From positions 1 through 23,323 of the forward strand of contig CAJUTU010000050.1 of the NCBI GenBank assembly GCA_910589385.1: 23,323 nt of DNA, in the 5' to 3' direction. The notes beneath the pieces were generated by a model that ran no database searches, was not told the origin of the DNA, and saw only the letters and a program-made list of their open reading frames with translations. Position numbers and translations under genes: made by a program. The DNA is from an uncultured Lachnospiraceae bacterium (GTDB lineage: Bacteria > Bacillota > Clostridia > Lachnospirales > Lachnospiraceae). Of the stretch, positions 14,325-22,152 are shown piece by piece. Every line of letters starts with the position of its first letter. Position 1 is the stretch's first letter.

Positions 14325-14366
14325 GGTCAAGTAGACGTCCCCCTCAAGTGAGAGGTCTACTTGGCC
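14325..14366. repeat. 12-bp inverted repeat between divergent promoters
   Basis: GGTCAAGTAGAC (14325-14336) pairs with GTCTACTTGGCC (14355-14366), with one G-T-type mismatch and an 18-base centre. It lies between the kinase promoter (minus) and the ATPase activator repeats (plus). It could be an operator, a terminator-like element or a mobile-element end; no T-tract is present. Confidence 0.5.
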
Positions 14367-14371
14367 AAATC

Positions 14372-14437
14372 TCGTTTATGATTGAAAAACAGTCGTTTAC
14401 GACAGAAAAAATAAAGCGGCTGTTTTTGTTTTATAAT
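14372..14437 (+). promoter_or_regulatory. LytTR-type direct repeats and -10 of the BcrA-like ATPase gene
   Basis: CGTTTATGA (14373) and CGTTTACGA (14394), 21 bp apart, then TATAAT (14432-14437) 38 bp after the start of the second repeat, with no -35 hexamer. The geometry is the same as at 10744-10809. The apparent ATG at 14436 overlaps the -10 and so cannot be a start from this promoter. Confidence 0.65.
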
Positions 14438-14492
14438 GAAGTTGTTAAGAAGAAAAAGAAAACCTGAGCAACAGGATAAGGAGGAGAAGAAT

Positions 14493-15362
14493 ATGAATTA
14501 TGCGTTAAAAGTGAATAATGTCAGTAAAAGGGCAAATGATTTTCAAATTCTAAATCAAGTATCCTTTGAACTGGGAAGAGGAGAGATTGTCGGGCTGATC
14601 GGGCCGAATGGAGCCGGAAAAACCAGTATCATGAAAATCTTAGTAGGACTGACCAGAAATTATACCGGAGAAGTAGATCTGAGCGGCGTCAGGGATATTG
14701 GCTGCATGATCGAAACACCTAATTTTTATCCATACAACACGGGATATCAGAATCTGATGTACTTTGCCGGATTAAACGGCGTAGGAAAAAAGAAGGTAGA
14801 AGAATTGCTGGAACTGCTGTGTCTTACCGATGCCGCGGATAAAAATGTCAAAGCATATTCCCTTGGAATGAGACAAAGATTAGGAATTGCCCAGGCGCTG
14901 TTAAAGGATCCTGATGTTTTGGTATTGGATGAACCAACCAACGGGCTGGATCCGGAAGGAATCTATGAAGTTCGTGAATATATCCGGAAGATCGCGGATG
15001 AAAAAAATATTACGGTGCTGATCTCAAGCCATTTATTGGACGAATTGGAAAAAATGTGTGACCGGGCGATCATAATCAAAAAGGGGGAAATCATCCGGTT
15101 TATGGATTTTCACAATGATAGGAAAAAGGAACAGGCCGAATTTGTTATTGAAAGCCTGGATCCGGAAACTGTACAAAAAATTCTTCAGGAAAACGGATAT
15201 CATGTGGTTTCACGAAATGGGCAGGAGGTACGGGTCAGGATTGATGCGGATGAAAAGAACGATGCCGCAAAATTACTGGCGTCGCATAATGTGGTAGTGA
15301 CAGGACTTTACGAGGCATGCGAAACTTTGGAAGATACATTCTTAGAGCTTATGAAGGCATAA
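14493..15362 (+). CDS. ABC transporter ATP-binding protein (BcrA-like)
   Basis: 289 residues. Walker A LIGPNGAGKTS at about 35-45, signature YSLGMRQRLGIAQALL, Walker B DVLVLDEPTNGLDPEG, switch histidine LISSHLLDELEKMCDRA, and a C-terminal extension of about 80 residues ending ACETLEDTFLELMKA, typical of bacitracin/lantibiotic export ATPases. The start at 14493 has AAGGAGG and lies downstream of the promoter, whereas the ATG at 14436 is inside the -10. No permease is adjacent; the ABC-2 permease at 10839 with the matching promoter is the likely partner. The LytTR regulator follows. Confidence 0.92.
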   Translation: MNYALKVNNVSKRANDFQILNQVSFELGRGEIVGLIGPNGAGKTSIMKILVGLTRNYTGEVDLSGVRDIGCMIETPNFYPYNTGYQNLMYFAGLNGVGKKKVEELLELLCLTDAADKNVKAYSLGMRQRLGIAQALLKDPDVLVLDEPTNGLDPEGIYEVREYIRKIADEKNITVLISSHLLDELEKMCDRAIIIKKGEIIRFMDFHNDRKKEQAEFVIESLDPETVQKILQENGYHVVSRNGQEVRVRIDADEKNDAAKLLASHNVVVTGLYEACETLEDTFLELMKA

Positions 15363-15417
15363 AGGGCGGTTTTAAATTACATGTCACTGGACAAAGCATG
15401 GCTTGTAACGGTTTTCA

Positions 15418-15446
15418 TTGACAATTCCCGGGCATTTCGTGATAAT
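15418..15446 (+). promoter_or_regulatory. Promoter of the LytTR regulator gene
   Basis: A consensus TTGACA (15418-15423), 17-bp spacer and GATAAT (15441-15446) precede the gene by about 50 bases; the ribosome site is AAGGAG. The 21-bp-spaced repeats of the ABC promoters are absent, so the regulator is probably made constitutively, as are the kinases. Confidence 0.65.
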
Positions 15447-15498
15447 TGTACTAAGGGGGCTGTCGGGAAATAGATAGTTCTAATACAAGGAGTGTGGT

Positions 15499-16227
15499 AT
15501 GTTAAAAATATATGTATGTGAAGATATAGAAGTCCAAAGAGATAAAATCCAGCAAGTAATTGAAAATATTGTTCTTATGGAAGATCTGGACATGGAACTT
15601 AGCTGTGTTTCTGAAAATCCCTATAGAATCCTTGAAAAAGTGAAAGAAACAAAGGAGGTTGGAATCTATTTCCTGGATATTGAACTGGGGACAGATATGA
15701 CAGGATTGACCCTGGCACAGGAAATCAGAAAATATGATCCAAGAGGATTTATCATTTTTATTACAACCCATTCCGAAATGAGTTACATGACATTTATTTA
15801 CAAATTAGAGGCATTGGACTTCATTTTGAAAGATGACCCTGAACAATTGGGAAAAAGAGTATACGAGTGTATCTTGAAAGCGAATCAAAGATTTGCGTCT
15901 GTTAATAACAAAGTGCAGGCAAATTTTTCTGTGAAAGTAAATGAAAAGGTATATACAGTAGATTACGATGAGATTCTCTTTTTTGAAACATCTCCAAATG
16001 TACATAAGATTATTTTACATTGCAAAAACCGTCAGATGGAATTTTTAGGGAAGATCAAAGAGATTGAAAAAGAGGTAGATGAGAGATTTTATCGCTGCCA
16101 CCGATCCTTTTTGGTGAACAAGGATCATATCAGGGAAATTGATTTCCAGAAGCGGGTGATCTACATGGTCAATGGAGACGAATGCCTGCTCTCGTCCCGC
16201 ATGATGAAAGGATTAAAATCAAAATAG
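15499..16227 (+). CDS. LytTR-family response regulator (AgrA/ComE-like)
   Basis: 242 residues. Receiver domain 1-125 with the pocket CED, phosphoacceptor D60 (GIYFLDIELG) and the ALDFILKDDP region containing the conserved lysine. The LytTR DNA-binding domain (about 140-240) shows DEILFFETSPNVHKIILH, RFYRCHRSFLVNKDHIREID and VIYMVNGDECLLSSRMM. LytTR proteins bind 9-bp direct repeats about 21 bp apart, as seen upstream of 10839 and 14493. It is the only LytTR regulator here and the natural partner of both GHKL kinases, so two receptors may feed one regulator. Both the operon structure and the binding sites are inferred from sequence only. Confidence 0.93.
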   Translation: MLKIYVCEDIEVQRDKIQQVIENIVLMEDLDMELSCVSENPYRILEKVKETKEVGIYFLDIELGTDMTGLTLAQEIRKYDPRGFIIFITTHSEMSYMTFIYKLEALDFILKDDPEQLGKRVYECILKANQRFASVNNKVQANFSVKVNEKVYTVDYDEILFFETSPNVHKIILHCKNRQMEFLGKIKEIEKEVDERFYRCHRSFLVNKDHIREIDFQKRVIYMVNGDECLLSSRMMKGLKSK

Positions 16228-16338
16228 AAATAAAAAGTCTGCTATGTATCTGTGAAGCCACCGGAGGCCTGGATCCGGTTGGCAGGGATGATATATGGCA
16301 GATTCTGGTTTCAGACCGGCAGAGGATGTACAAAATTT
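16228..16338. other. Convergent intergenic region with an imperfect hairpin
   Basis: Between the LytTR gene and the MerR gene, which end facing each other. GCCACCGGA (16257-16265) and TCCGGTTGGC (16274-16283) pair with one bulge, but no T-tract follows on either strand, so a standard intrinsic terminator is not supported. Confidence 0.35.
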
Positions 16339-17157
16339 TTATCCGAGAACAGGGATTTCAATCTGCACAATGTAATCTTCAATCCGGTCAATGACATTTT
16401 CATTTATGCCCATCTCATAGGAAAATCCATGGAGAGTCAAACCGTGTTTTTCTGCAAATGCAAAAATTTCTTCGTACCGCCGTGGTATTTTATCCAAGTC
16501 CCCTTTGTGGAAGGCTCTCAGGTATTTGCCGCTGGGAGATATGTGCAGGTTGGTCTGGTATGTGAGCAGGGGAATCTCTATAAACAGTTTGGAATAATCA
16601 TCAAAATTACCATTAAGGAGGCTGGAAACAGGGATCATGGAGCCATAGGCGGCATGATGCAGGCGTCCAAGATGGTATTTTTTTGTTTCGGCTGTGATAA
16701 GCTCAACTTCCTCTTCAAAGGTAATGTCTTTGCTGATATCTACTGTAACCAGGCAGCGTTCTTTTTTTTCTATTACACTGATCCCGGAAAGATCCATTGT
16801 CAGCAGGGCAGCCATATTCTGGCGGTGTGTGCAGAGGGTTGTCCGGACTGCCTGCAGATGGGTGATCCGCAGGTCAAGGTCAGCTATCTTTTCATCCAGA
16901 AGGTCTTTTAGATTTTCGGCGGAGCGGTTTTTCATGAAATCCTGTATTATATGGATGGGGACTTCTAGTTCCCGGAGCAGGAGGATGGTTTCCAGTATGG
17001 GGCTCTGGTGGTAATTATAACAGCGGTATCCGTTTTCAGGGTTCACGGCGGCGGGGCTGAACAGGCCTATCTCGTCATACCACATCAATGTTTTTTTGTT
17101 TATGCCATGGAGTGCGGCGAATTGTCCGATGGTAAGTGACTGGCTTTTTTTACTCAT
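16339..17157 (-). CDS. MerR-family regulator with a GyrI-like effector domain (BmrR type)
   Basis: 272 residues. Residues 8-75 form the MerR winged helix (LTIGQFAALHGINKKTLMWYDEIGLFSPAAV, then YRCYNYHQSPILETILLLREL), followed by a dimerisation coiled coil (LDEKIADLDLRITHLQAVR) and a C-terminal domain of about 140 residues (from VIEKKERCLVTV to EDYIVQIEIPV) like the multidrug-binding domain of BmrR and other GyrI-like proteins. It is divergent from a MATE pump with a MerR-type operator between them, so a compound entering the cell would turn on the pump. An AGGAG ribosome site precedes the ATG. Confidence 0.9.
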   Translation of the reverse strand: MSKKSQSLTIGQFAALHGINKKTLMWYDEIGLFSPAAVNPENGYRCYNYHQSPILETILLLRELEVPIHIIQDFMKNRSAENLKDLLDEKIADLDLRITHLQAVRTTLCTHRQNMAALLTMDLSGISVIEKKERCLVTVDISKDITFEEEVELITAETKKYHLGRLHHAAYGSMIPVSSLLNGNFDDYSKLFIEIPLLTYQTNLHISPSGKYLRAFHKGDLDKIPRRYEEIFAFAEKHGLTLHGFSYEMGINENVIDRIEDYIVQIEIPVLG

Positions 17158-17202
17158 TTCTCTATCTCCTGTTAAAAATAATTAAATTATCTCAATTTGC
17201 TA

Positions 17203-17233
17203 TTGACCGTACTGTTACTGTACGGTCTATGAT
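17203..17233 (+). promoter_or_regulatory. MerR-type operator/promoter of the MATE gene
   Basis: -35 TTGACC (17203-17208), a 19-bp spacer and -10 TATGAT (17228-17233). The perfect dyad GACCGTAC (17205-17212) / GTACGGTC (17220-17227) fills the spacer. An overlong 19-bp spacer with a central dyad is the signature of promoters that MerR proteins activate by twisting the DNA. Confidence 0.85.
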
Positions 17234-17276
17234 ACTGTACACAGGAAGAAAATACAAGGTAGTAGGAGAAAAAAAT

Positions 17277-18608
17277 ATGGAAAACTCAAATGCATACAAA
17301 AAGCCTGTGACTTTGAAGAACATCGTGAAATTTGCCGTGCCAACGATTGCCATGACGGTATTTATGTCCTTTTATACAATGGTTGACGGCTTGTTTGTGT
17401 CGAACCTGATTGGTACGGATGCCCTATCGGCAATCAATCTCACGGCGCCGGTCATTCAGCTTGTTACGGCGGTCTCTACCATGCTTGCCACCGGGGGCAG
17501 TGCGGTCATTATGAAAAAGATGGGTGAGCAGAAAACGGAAGAGGCAAAGGAAGACTTTACGTTCCTGATTTTCGTAAATGTCATTGTGGGGATTGTGATG
17601 TGCGTGGCTGGTTATCTGGCGATGGATCCTGTTTTTTCCGGGCTGGGTCTTTCCGCTGATGTAAAAGGATATTGTGTGGAATATTTAAGCCGTTATCTGG
17701 TATTTACTGTGCCGATCCTTTTGATGAATAATTTTACGCTCTATATGATCGCCAGCGAAAAGGCAGCTCTTTCCTTGATCTGTTCTGTGACGGGCGGTGT
17801 TTTGAATATGGCGCTTGATTATGTGTTTATTGCCGGATTTGATATGGGGATCAGTGGTGCTGCGGCAGCAACGGGGCTTGGATATTCTGTGACAGCAGTT
17901 GCTGGCCTTTTTGTGTTCAGCCGGAAAAAGAGCCTGCTGCATTTTAAAAAACCTGTATTCCGACTCAAAGTTCTTGCCAGCGCGGCTGCAAATGGGTGCT
18001 CCGAGATGGCGACCGCACTTGTTACCGGTATTATTACAATGATGTTCAACTGGACAATGCTTTATTATGCTGGGGAAGATGGGGTTGCGGCTGTTACCAT
18101 CATCATGTATGTGCTGATGTTTGCAAGCTCTTTGTATACAGGGTATTCTTACGGGGTTGCGCCCATGCTGAGTTTTTATTATGGGGAACAGAACCATGAA
18201 AAATTAAAAAAGCTGGCTGCGTTAAGTATGAAAGTAATCGCAGTGCTCTCTGCAGCCACGGCCGCGGCTTCCTTTCTGCTGACAAGGCCGCTGGTATCCG
18301 TATTTGCCAGGCCGGATAATCCGGTGTATGATCTGGCGGTAACGGGAAACAGGATATGCACGGCAGCATTGTTTTTTATCGGATTTAATATATTTGCCAG
18401 CGGGATGTTTACTGCATTATCCAACGGGATTGTTTCAGCCGTCCTTGCATTTTCCAGATCGTTTGTATTTATGCTGATCACCATGATCGTGCTTCCCTTG
18501 ATCATTGGTGTGAACGGGATCTGGCTGGCGACACCGGCAGCGGAACTGATGGCGCTTGTTTTGTCTGTTTTCATGTTCCTTAAATATAGAAAGAGGTATG
18601 GATACTGA
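17277..18608 (+). CDS. MATE-family multidrug/Na+ antiporter
   Basis: 443 residues with twelve hydrophobic segments in two halves of six, the MATE layout. N-terminal features include FAVPTIAMTVFMSFYTMVDGLFVSNLIG and the second half starts near ANGCSEMATALVTGIITMM. The frame is open from 17136, but those codons lie upstream of the promoter; the ATG at 17277 follows the TAGGAG site and gives the usual family start (MENSNAYKKPVTLKNIVKFAVP). Such pumps expel cationic drugs in exchange for Na+ or H+ (family knowledge). Control by the divergent MerR regulator is strongly indicated by the operator at 17203-17233. Confidence 0.92.
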   Translation: MENSNAYKKPVTLKNIVKFAVPTIAMTVFMSFYTMVDGLFVSNLIGTDALSAINLTAPVIQLVTAVSTMLATGGSAVIMKKMGEQKTEEAKEDFTFLIFVNVIVGIVMCVAGYLAMDPVFSGLGLSADVKGYCVEYLSRYLVFTVPILLMNNFTLYMIASEKAALSLICSVTGGVLNMALDYVFIAGFDMGISGAAAATGLGYSVTAVAGLFVFSRKKSLLHFKKPVFRLKVLASAAANGCSEMATALVTGIITMMFNWTMLYYAGEDGVAAVTIIMYVLMFASSLYTGYSYGVAPMLSFYYGEQNHEKLKKLAALSMKVIAVLSAATAAASFLLTRPLVSVFARPDNPVYDLAVTGNRICTAALFFIGFNIFASGMFTALSNGIVSAVLAFSRSFVFMLITMIVLPLIIGVNGIWLATPAAELMALVLSVFMFLKYRKRYGY

Positions 18609-18694
18609 GGATGGCTATGAAGACACAGCAATGAAATTATTTTGGTATTTTGGGCAGGCTATAATAAAATGTCTGTCTTGAAAATAACGAGAAG

Positions 18695-18919
18695 GTGGCA
18701 CAGAGGGTGAAGGAAAAGCATGCAGAGAGAGCGGAAAAAGCAAAGGAAGCAGAGAAGTGTATGGATCTGCCTGTTAAACCTTTGATCCTGAGATATGTGA
18801 CTGCGTATATTCCCTCCCAGCTGTTGGCGTTTGTATATGTCTGGTCTAGCGGATTAAGGGAACCCCTGGCAAAAACAGCTTATAGGGATATTTGGATTAA
18901 CTTTAAAAGTAATGAGTAA
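18695..18919 (+). CDS. Small hypothetical protein, uncertain
   Basis: GTG-started frame of 74 codons. The first 25 residues are highly charged (KEKHAERAEKAKEAEK), then LPVKPLILRYVTAYIPSQLLAFVYVW is hydrophobic. The ribosome site is weak (GAGAAG), although a TATAAT-like box lies at 18660-18665. I do not recognise the family. It may be a gene remnant. The rest of 18609-18941 shows nothing convincing. Confidence 0.3.
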   Translation: MAQRVKEKHAERAEKAKEAEKCMDLPVKPLILRYVTAYIPSQLLAFVYVWSSGLREPLAKTAYRDIWINFKSNE

Positions 18920-18941
18920 ATATAACGCCTTATGGGAATAG

Positions 18942-18970
18942 TTGTACTTTATTATTTCACATGTTATAAT
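18942..18970 (+). promoter_or_regulatory. Promoter upstream of the 30-codon ORF and helicase gene
   Basis: -35 TTGTAC (18942-18947), a 17-bp spacer and a perfect TATAAT (18965-18970). It would start transcription about 35 bases before the 30-codon ORF at 19015. Confidence 0.65.
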
Positions 18971-19014
18971 AGAAATGTTTAAATTGTGTCTTGATATAGG
19001 GAGAACTGAAAAAA

Positions 19015-19107
19015 ATGGAAGAGATTTATAAGAGATATATTGTAACATATAATAGTATGCAGGAACTCTACAGAGAACCTGCATATTTGCTATATAGGAG
19101 AAGATGA
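19015..19107 (+). CDS. 30-codon ORF overlapping the helicase start (possible leader peptide)
   Basis: ATG GAA GAG ... AGA TGA encodes 30 residues rich in Y (six) and R/K, with a GGGAGA ribosome site 8 bases upstream. Its TGA overlaps the helicase start codons (ATGATG), so the two could be translationally coupled. An 8-bp hairpin (19056-19085) lies inside it. It has no known homologue that I recognise. Whether it is a regulatory leader or just a chance frame is open. Confidence 0.4.
   Translation: MEEIYKRYIVTYNSMQELYREPAYLLYRRR
19056..19085 (+). promoter_or_regulatory. Hairpin in the helicase leader
   Basis: TATGCAGG (19056-19063) pairs perfectly with CCTGCATA (19078-19085) around a 14-base loop, 10 bases upstream of the helicase ribosome site. 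There is no T-tract, so it could modulate translation or mRNA stability rather than termination. Confidence 0.45.
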
Positions 19108-22100
19108 TGGAGGAAAAGGATACATTTCGCCAGATTCCCGGGCTGAGCCGGGAGGATGAAGAGGAACAGCTTGCAGAGATCATCAGTATTGCGCAGGATA
19201 ATCTGACTAAAACGGAGGAACATATCAGACAGTTATCAGACGATCTGTATGAAATATATGAGCAGATGGAGGAGGAAGAGTCAGAGGCCAAGCAGGCGCT
19301 GCTGCTTTTGCACAACACGCAGTCACAGCTCAGAGGGGATGAGCGTGAACTGATACGATGCCGGAAAGCAAGGAAAAAACCATATTTTGGGCGGATTGAT
19401 TTCAAAGCTTCGGACCAGCCTGGTGAAGAATCCTACTATGTGGGACGGGTCGGTATTTCCAAAGAAGACTCCAGACCGGTTGTCATTGACTGGAGAGCGC
19501 CCATTGCATCGGTTTATTATGAAAATGTGACAGGATCCTGTGCATACACGGTCCATAATGAGAAAACTTATGAGATCGACTTGAAACGAAAGCGCACATA
19601 TGAGATTGAAGAGGACAGATTAAAAGACTTTTATGATTCTGACGTTGTGGTAAATGACGAACTGTTGAACAAATACCTGGCAAAGAGTAAAAACGCGGTG
19701 CTCGGAGAAATCATTGCCACGATACAGAAAGAGCAGAACGCGATCATCCGCAGAACGCCGAAATCTAATCTGATCGTTCAGGGAGTGGCAGGCTCGGGAA
19801 AAACAACGGTGGCGATGCACCGCATTTCTTATATTCTGTATAATTTTGAGGACGAATTCCGGTCGGAAGATTTCTACATCATTGGAAGTAACCGGATCCT
19901 GCTGGATTATATCACCAGCGTATTGCCGGATCTGGATGTGTACGGGGTGTCACAGATGACCATGGAGGAGCTGTTTGTGCGGCTTCTTTATGAAGATTGG
20001 GAACCAAAGATCCATAGAATCTGTCCCATAGATAAAAAAGATCAAGGCGCCCATATCAAAGGGTGTTATGAATGGTTTCATGATTTAGAACAATTTTGTA
20101 AGGAATACGAGAATTCAGTGATCCCCAAAGAGGAAGTGCGTTTAGAGAAAAATGGAGCCCTTCTTTTGGACGAGGCAGCGATCAATCGGTATCTTGAAAA
20201 TAATCAGCGTGTATCTATGCAGGATAAAATCAACATGCTGACTCAGATTCTGTTATCAAAATTGGAAAATGAAATAGCAGGGAAATACGTTTCCTACAGC
20301 CCGGTGGAGAAAAAAGAGCTCCAGCGCAGGTATCGGCGGCATTTTGGACGGGATGTATGGAAAGGCTCCATATTTGAAGTCTATCAGGATTTTTTAAAAT
20401 TTCAGGTGCAGAAAGGAAAGAATGTGTCATTTACGGAACATGTTTTTGACGTCTATGATCTGGCGGCGCTTGCCTATCTGTATAAGAGGATCAAGGAAAC
20501 CGACGGAATCCGTGAGGCAAGCCATGTGATCATTGATGAGGCACAGGATTTTGGTATGATGGCATATGGGGTGTTGGAATACTGTCTGCGTGGATGTACC
20601 TATACCATTATGGGCGACGTGTCACAGAATATTCATTTCGGCCATGGCCTGAATGATTGGGAAGATTTGAAAAAGCTGATGCTGGGAAAAAATTTTGAGG
20701 GTTTTGGAGTTCTGAAAAAAAGCTATCGGAATACGGTTGAAATCTCACATTTCGCCACAGAAATTCTAAGACATGGGAACTTTTCTATCTATCCGGTGGA
20801 GCCCATCAGCCGGCATGGGAATGAAGTGCGCGTGACAGGATGCCAGGATGAAGAAGCCATGCTTCGGGAAACGGTGAAGATTATCCAGGGATGGCAGAAG
20901 GAAGGACACGGCACGATCGCAGTCATCTGCCGTGACGAATCAGAGACTGTTACGGTAAGCCGACGCCTGGGTAAAAAAATATCGCTTTCAGGAAGTAATC
21001 TGGAAACTATGGAATTTGGAAACGGTGTTATGGTGCTTCCGGTGGAATACACAAAAGGTCTGGAATTTGATGCGGTATTGCTCTATCATCCGTCTGCTGA
21101 GAGTTATCCTGCAAAGGACGGATATGTAAAGCTTTTGTACGTGGCGGCCACCCGGGCGCTGCACGAATTGGCGGTTGTCCATCAGGGGGACTTGACAGAT
21201 TTGATTGGAAAACAAGTTTCTCATGAGAAGCGTATGCAGTCATTGGAAAATGAAGTTCAAAAGGTCCAAAAAGAGGTTGTGCAGCATGGGAAGAAAGAAA
21301 TCCCTGCCATGGGGGATTTTGGGAAAGAGCGTTCTGTCCAGGCGGCGGACAGGAAAGAAAAGCCGGAGAGCACCCAGAGGCAGAAACGTTTTATCCCGGT
21401 AAATGAATCACCCCATCAGTTCAATGAATGCCCGGATAACAGCTTGATGCGTCCAATGGAGCAGGGCCGCATAGACCAGTCGATCCGCATGATCAGGAAA
21501 AGAAAAACATGTATCGACCTGATCAGCAATTACGGGATCCTCCGCCTGACCCCTCTGGAAGACGAAATCATCAGGGTACAGTTCCGAAGGGGAGAACTGG
21601 CGGATTTTGAGCCGGGTTATTGGAATTACAAACCAGAAAGACCTGTTGCATGGACCGCAAAGGCGGGGAAGAATCTGGTGGCAGTGGATACCGGGACAAT
21701 TAAGGTTAGGATAGACAAAAGGACAGGGGCGCTGCGGTTCTTTGATAAACAAGGAAGATTATTGCTGGCGGAGAAAGCAGAGCAGCCGAGGCAGATAGAA
21801 TCAGATGGCGGATTTCTGGCACGGGTGTATTTTGACTGGCTGAAGAATGAAAAAATTTCTGTGAAAGGGATTCTGAAAAACGAATTGCTCCCAATGAACC
21901 AGAAAGCAAGGTATATCAGCTTTGGCGGCAAGAAACTGCGTATGCCGCTTTTAGTCTCCGAGTATGGATATGGTATTGGGATTGCAGCAGAAAAGACAGT
22001 GATGTGTTGTACGATATCCACGCATGGGGCTTTCGTGCATACGGAAGGAAAGGAACAGATTGACTATTATTTTCTTCATGGGGAACATCATGAGGATATC

Positions 22101-22127
22101 CTGGGCTTGTATCAAAAGCTTATATGA
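19107..22127 (+). CDS. HelD-like UvrD-family helicase fused to a GH31-type N-terminal domain
   Basis: About 1006 residues, while HelD proteins are usually about 700-780. Residues about 20-95 form a coiled coil (the HelD N-terminal arm). Walker A GVAGSGKTT lies near 227, followed by the HelD insertion, motif II IIDEAQDFGMM, MGDVSQNI, motif V YTKGLEFDAVLLY and motif VI KLLYVAATRALHEL near 677. HelD binds RNA polymerase and removes it from stalled complexes (family knowledge). After a charged linker (about 700-800) the frame continues as a beta-rich domain (ISNYGILRLTPLEDEIIRVQ, KRTGALRFFDKQGRLLL, IDYYFLHGEHHEDILGLYQK) matching the galactose-mutarotase-like N-terminal domain of GH31 glycosidases; the catalytic barrel is missing. 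The second ATG (19107) has better spacing (6) from AGGAG than 19104. Confidence 0.85.
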   Translation: MEEKDTFRQIPGLSREDEEEQLAEIISIAQDNLTKTEEHIRQLSDDLYEIYEQMEEEESEAKQALLLLHNTQSQLRGDERELIRCRKARKKPYFGRIDFKASDQPGEESYYVGRVGISKEDSRPVVIDWRAPIASVYYENVTGSCAYTVHNEKTYEIDLKRKRTYEIEEDRLKDFYDSDVVVNDELLNKYLAKSKNAVLGEIIATIQKEQNAIIRRTPKSNLIVQGVAGSGKTTVAMHRISYILYNFEDEFRSEDFYIIGSNRILLDYITSVLPDLDVYGVSQMTMEELFVRLLYEDWEPKIHRICPIDKKDQGAHIKGCYEWFHDLEQFCKEYENSVIPKEEVRLEKNGALLLDEAAINRYLENNQRVSMQDKINMLTQILLSKLENEIAGKYVSYSPVEKKELQRRYRRHFGRDVWKGSIFEVYQDFLKFQVQKGKNVSFTEHVFDVYDLAALAYLYKRIKETDGIREASHVIIDEAQDFGMMAYGVLEYCLRGCTYTIMGDVSQNIHFGHGLNDWEDLKKLMLGKNFEGFGVLKKSYRNTVEISHFATEILRHGNFSIYPVEPISRHGNEVRVTGCQDEEAMLRETVKIIQGWQKEGHGTIAVICRDESETVTVSRRLGKKISLSGSNLETMEFGNGVMVLPVEYTKGLEFDAVLLYHPSAESYPAKDGYVKLLYVAATRALHELAVVHQGDLTDLIGKQVSHEKRMQSLENEVQKVQKEVVQHGKKEIPAMGDFGKERSVQAADRKEKPESTQRQKRFIPVNESPHQFNECPDNSLMRPMEQGRIDQSIRMIRKRKTCIDLISNYGILRLTPLEDEIIRVQFRRGELADFEPGYWNYKPERPVAWTAKAGKNLVAVDTGTIKVRIDKRTGALRFFDKQGRLLLAEKAEQPRQIESDGGFLARVYFDWLKNEKISVKGILKNELLPMNQKARYISFGGKKLRMPLLVSEYGYGIGIAAEKTVMCCTISTHGAFVHTEGKEQIDYYFLHGEHHEDILGLYQKLI

Positions 22128-22152
22128 AACCGTTCGTCAGTATTAGATTTTC

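Noticed and set aside
14436..14492. Extended N-terminus of the BcrA-like ATPase (MKLLRRKRK...)
   Set aside because: The ATG at 14436 overlaps the TATAAT box, and the AAGGAGG-preceded ATG at 14493 gives the family start.
15367..15416. CGGTTTT repeats 42 bp apart upstream of the LytTR gene as autoregulatory sites
   Set aside because: They match each other only over the core 7 bases and do not resemble the 9-mers at the ABC promoters. The gene also has a full consensus promoter.
15381..15473. 30-codon ORF before the LytTR gene, considered as a signal-peptide gene
   Set aside because: No ribosome site, and it spans the promoter of the LytTR gene. The composition is not like a secreted peptide.
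17136..17276. 47-residue N-terminal extension of the MATE protein
   Set aside because: The codons lie upstream of or within the MerR-type promoter; the start at 17277 has a ribosome site and matches MATE proteins.
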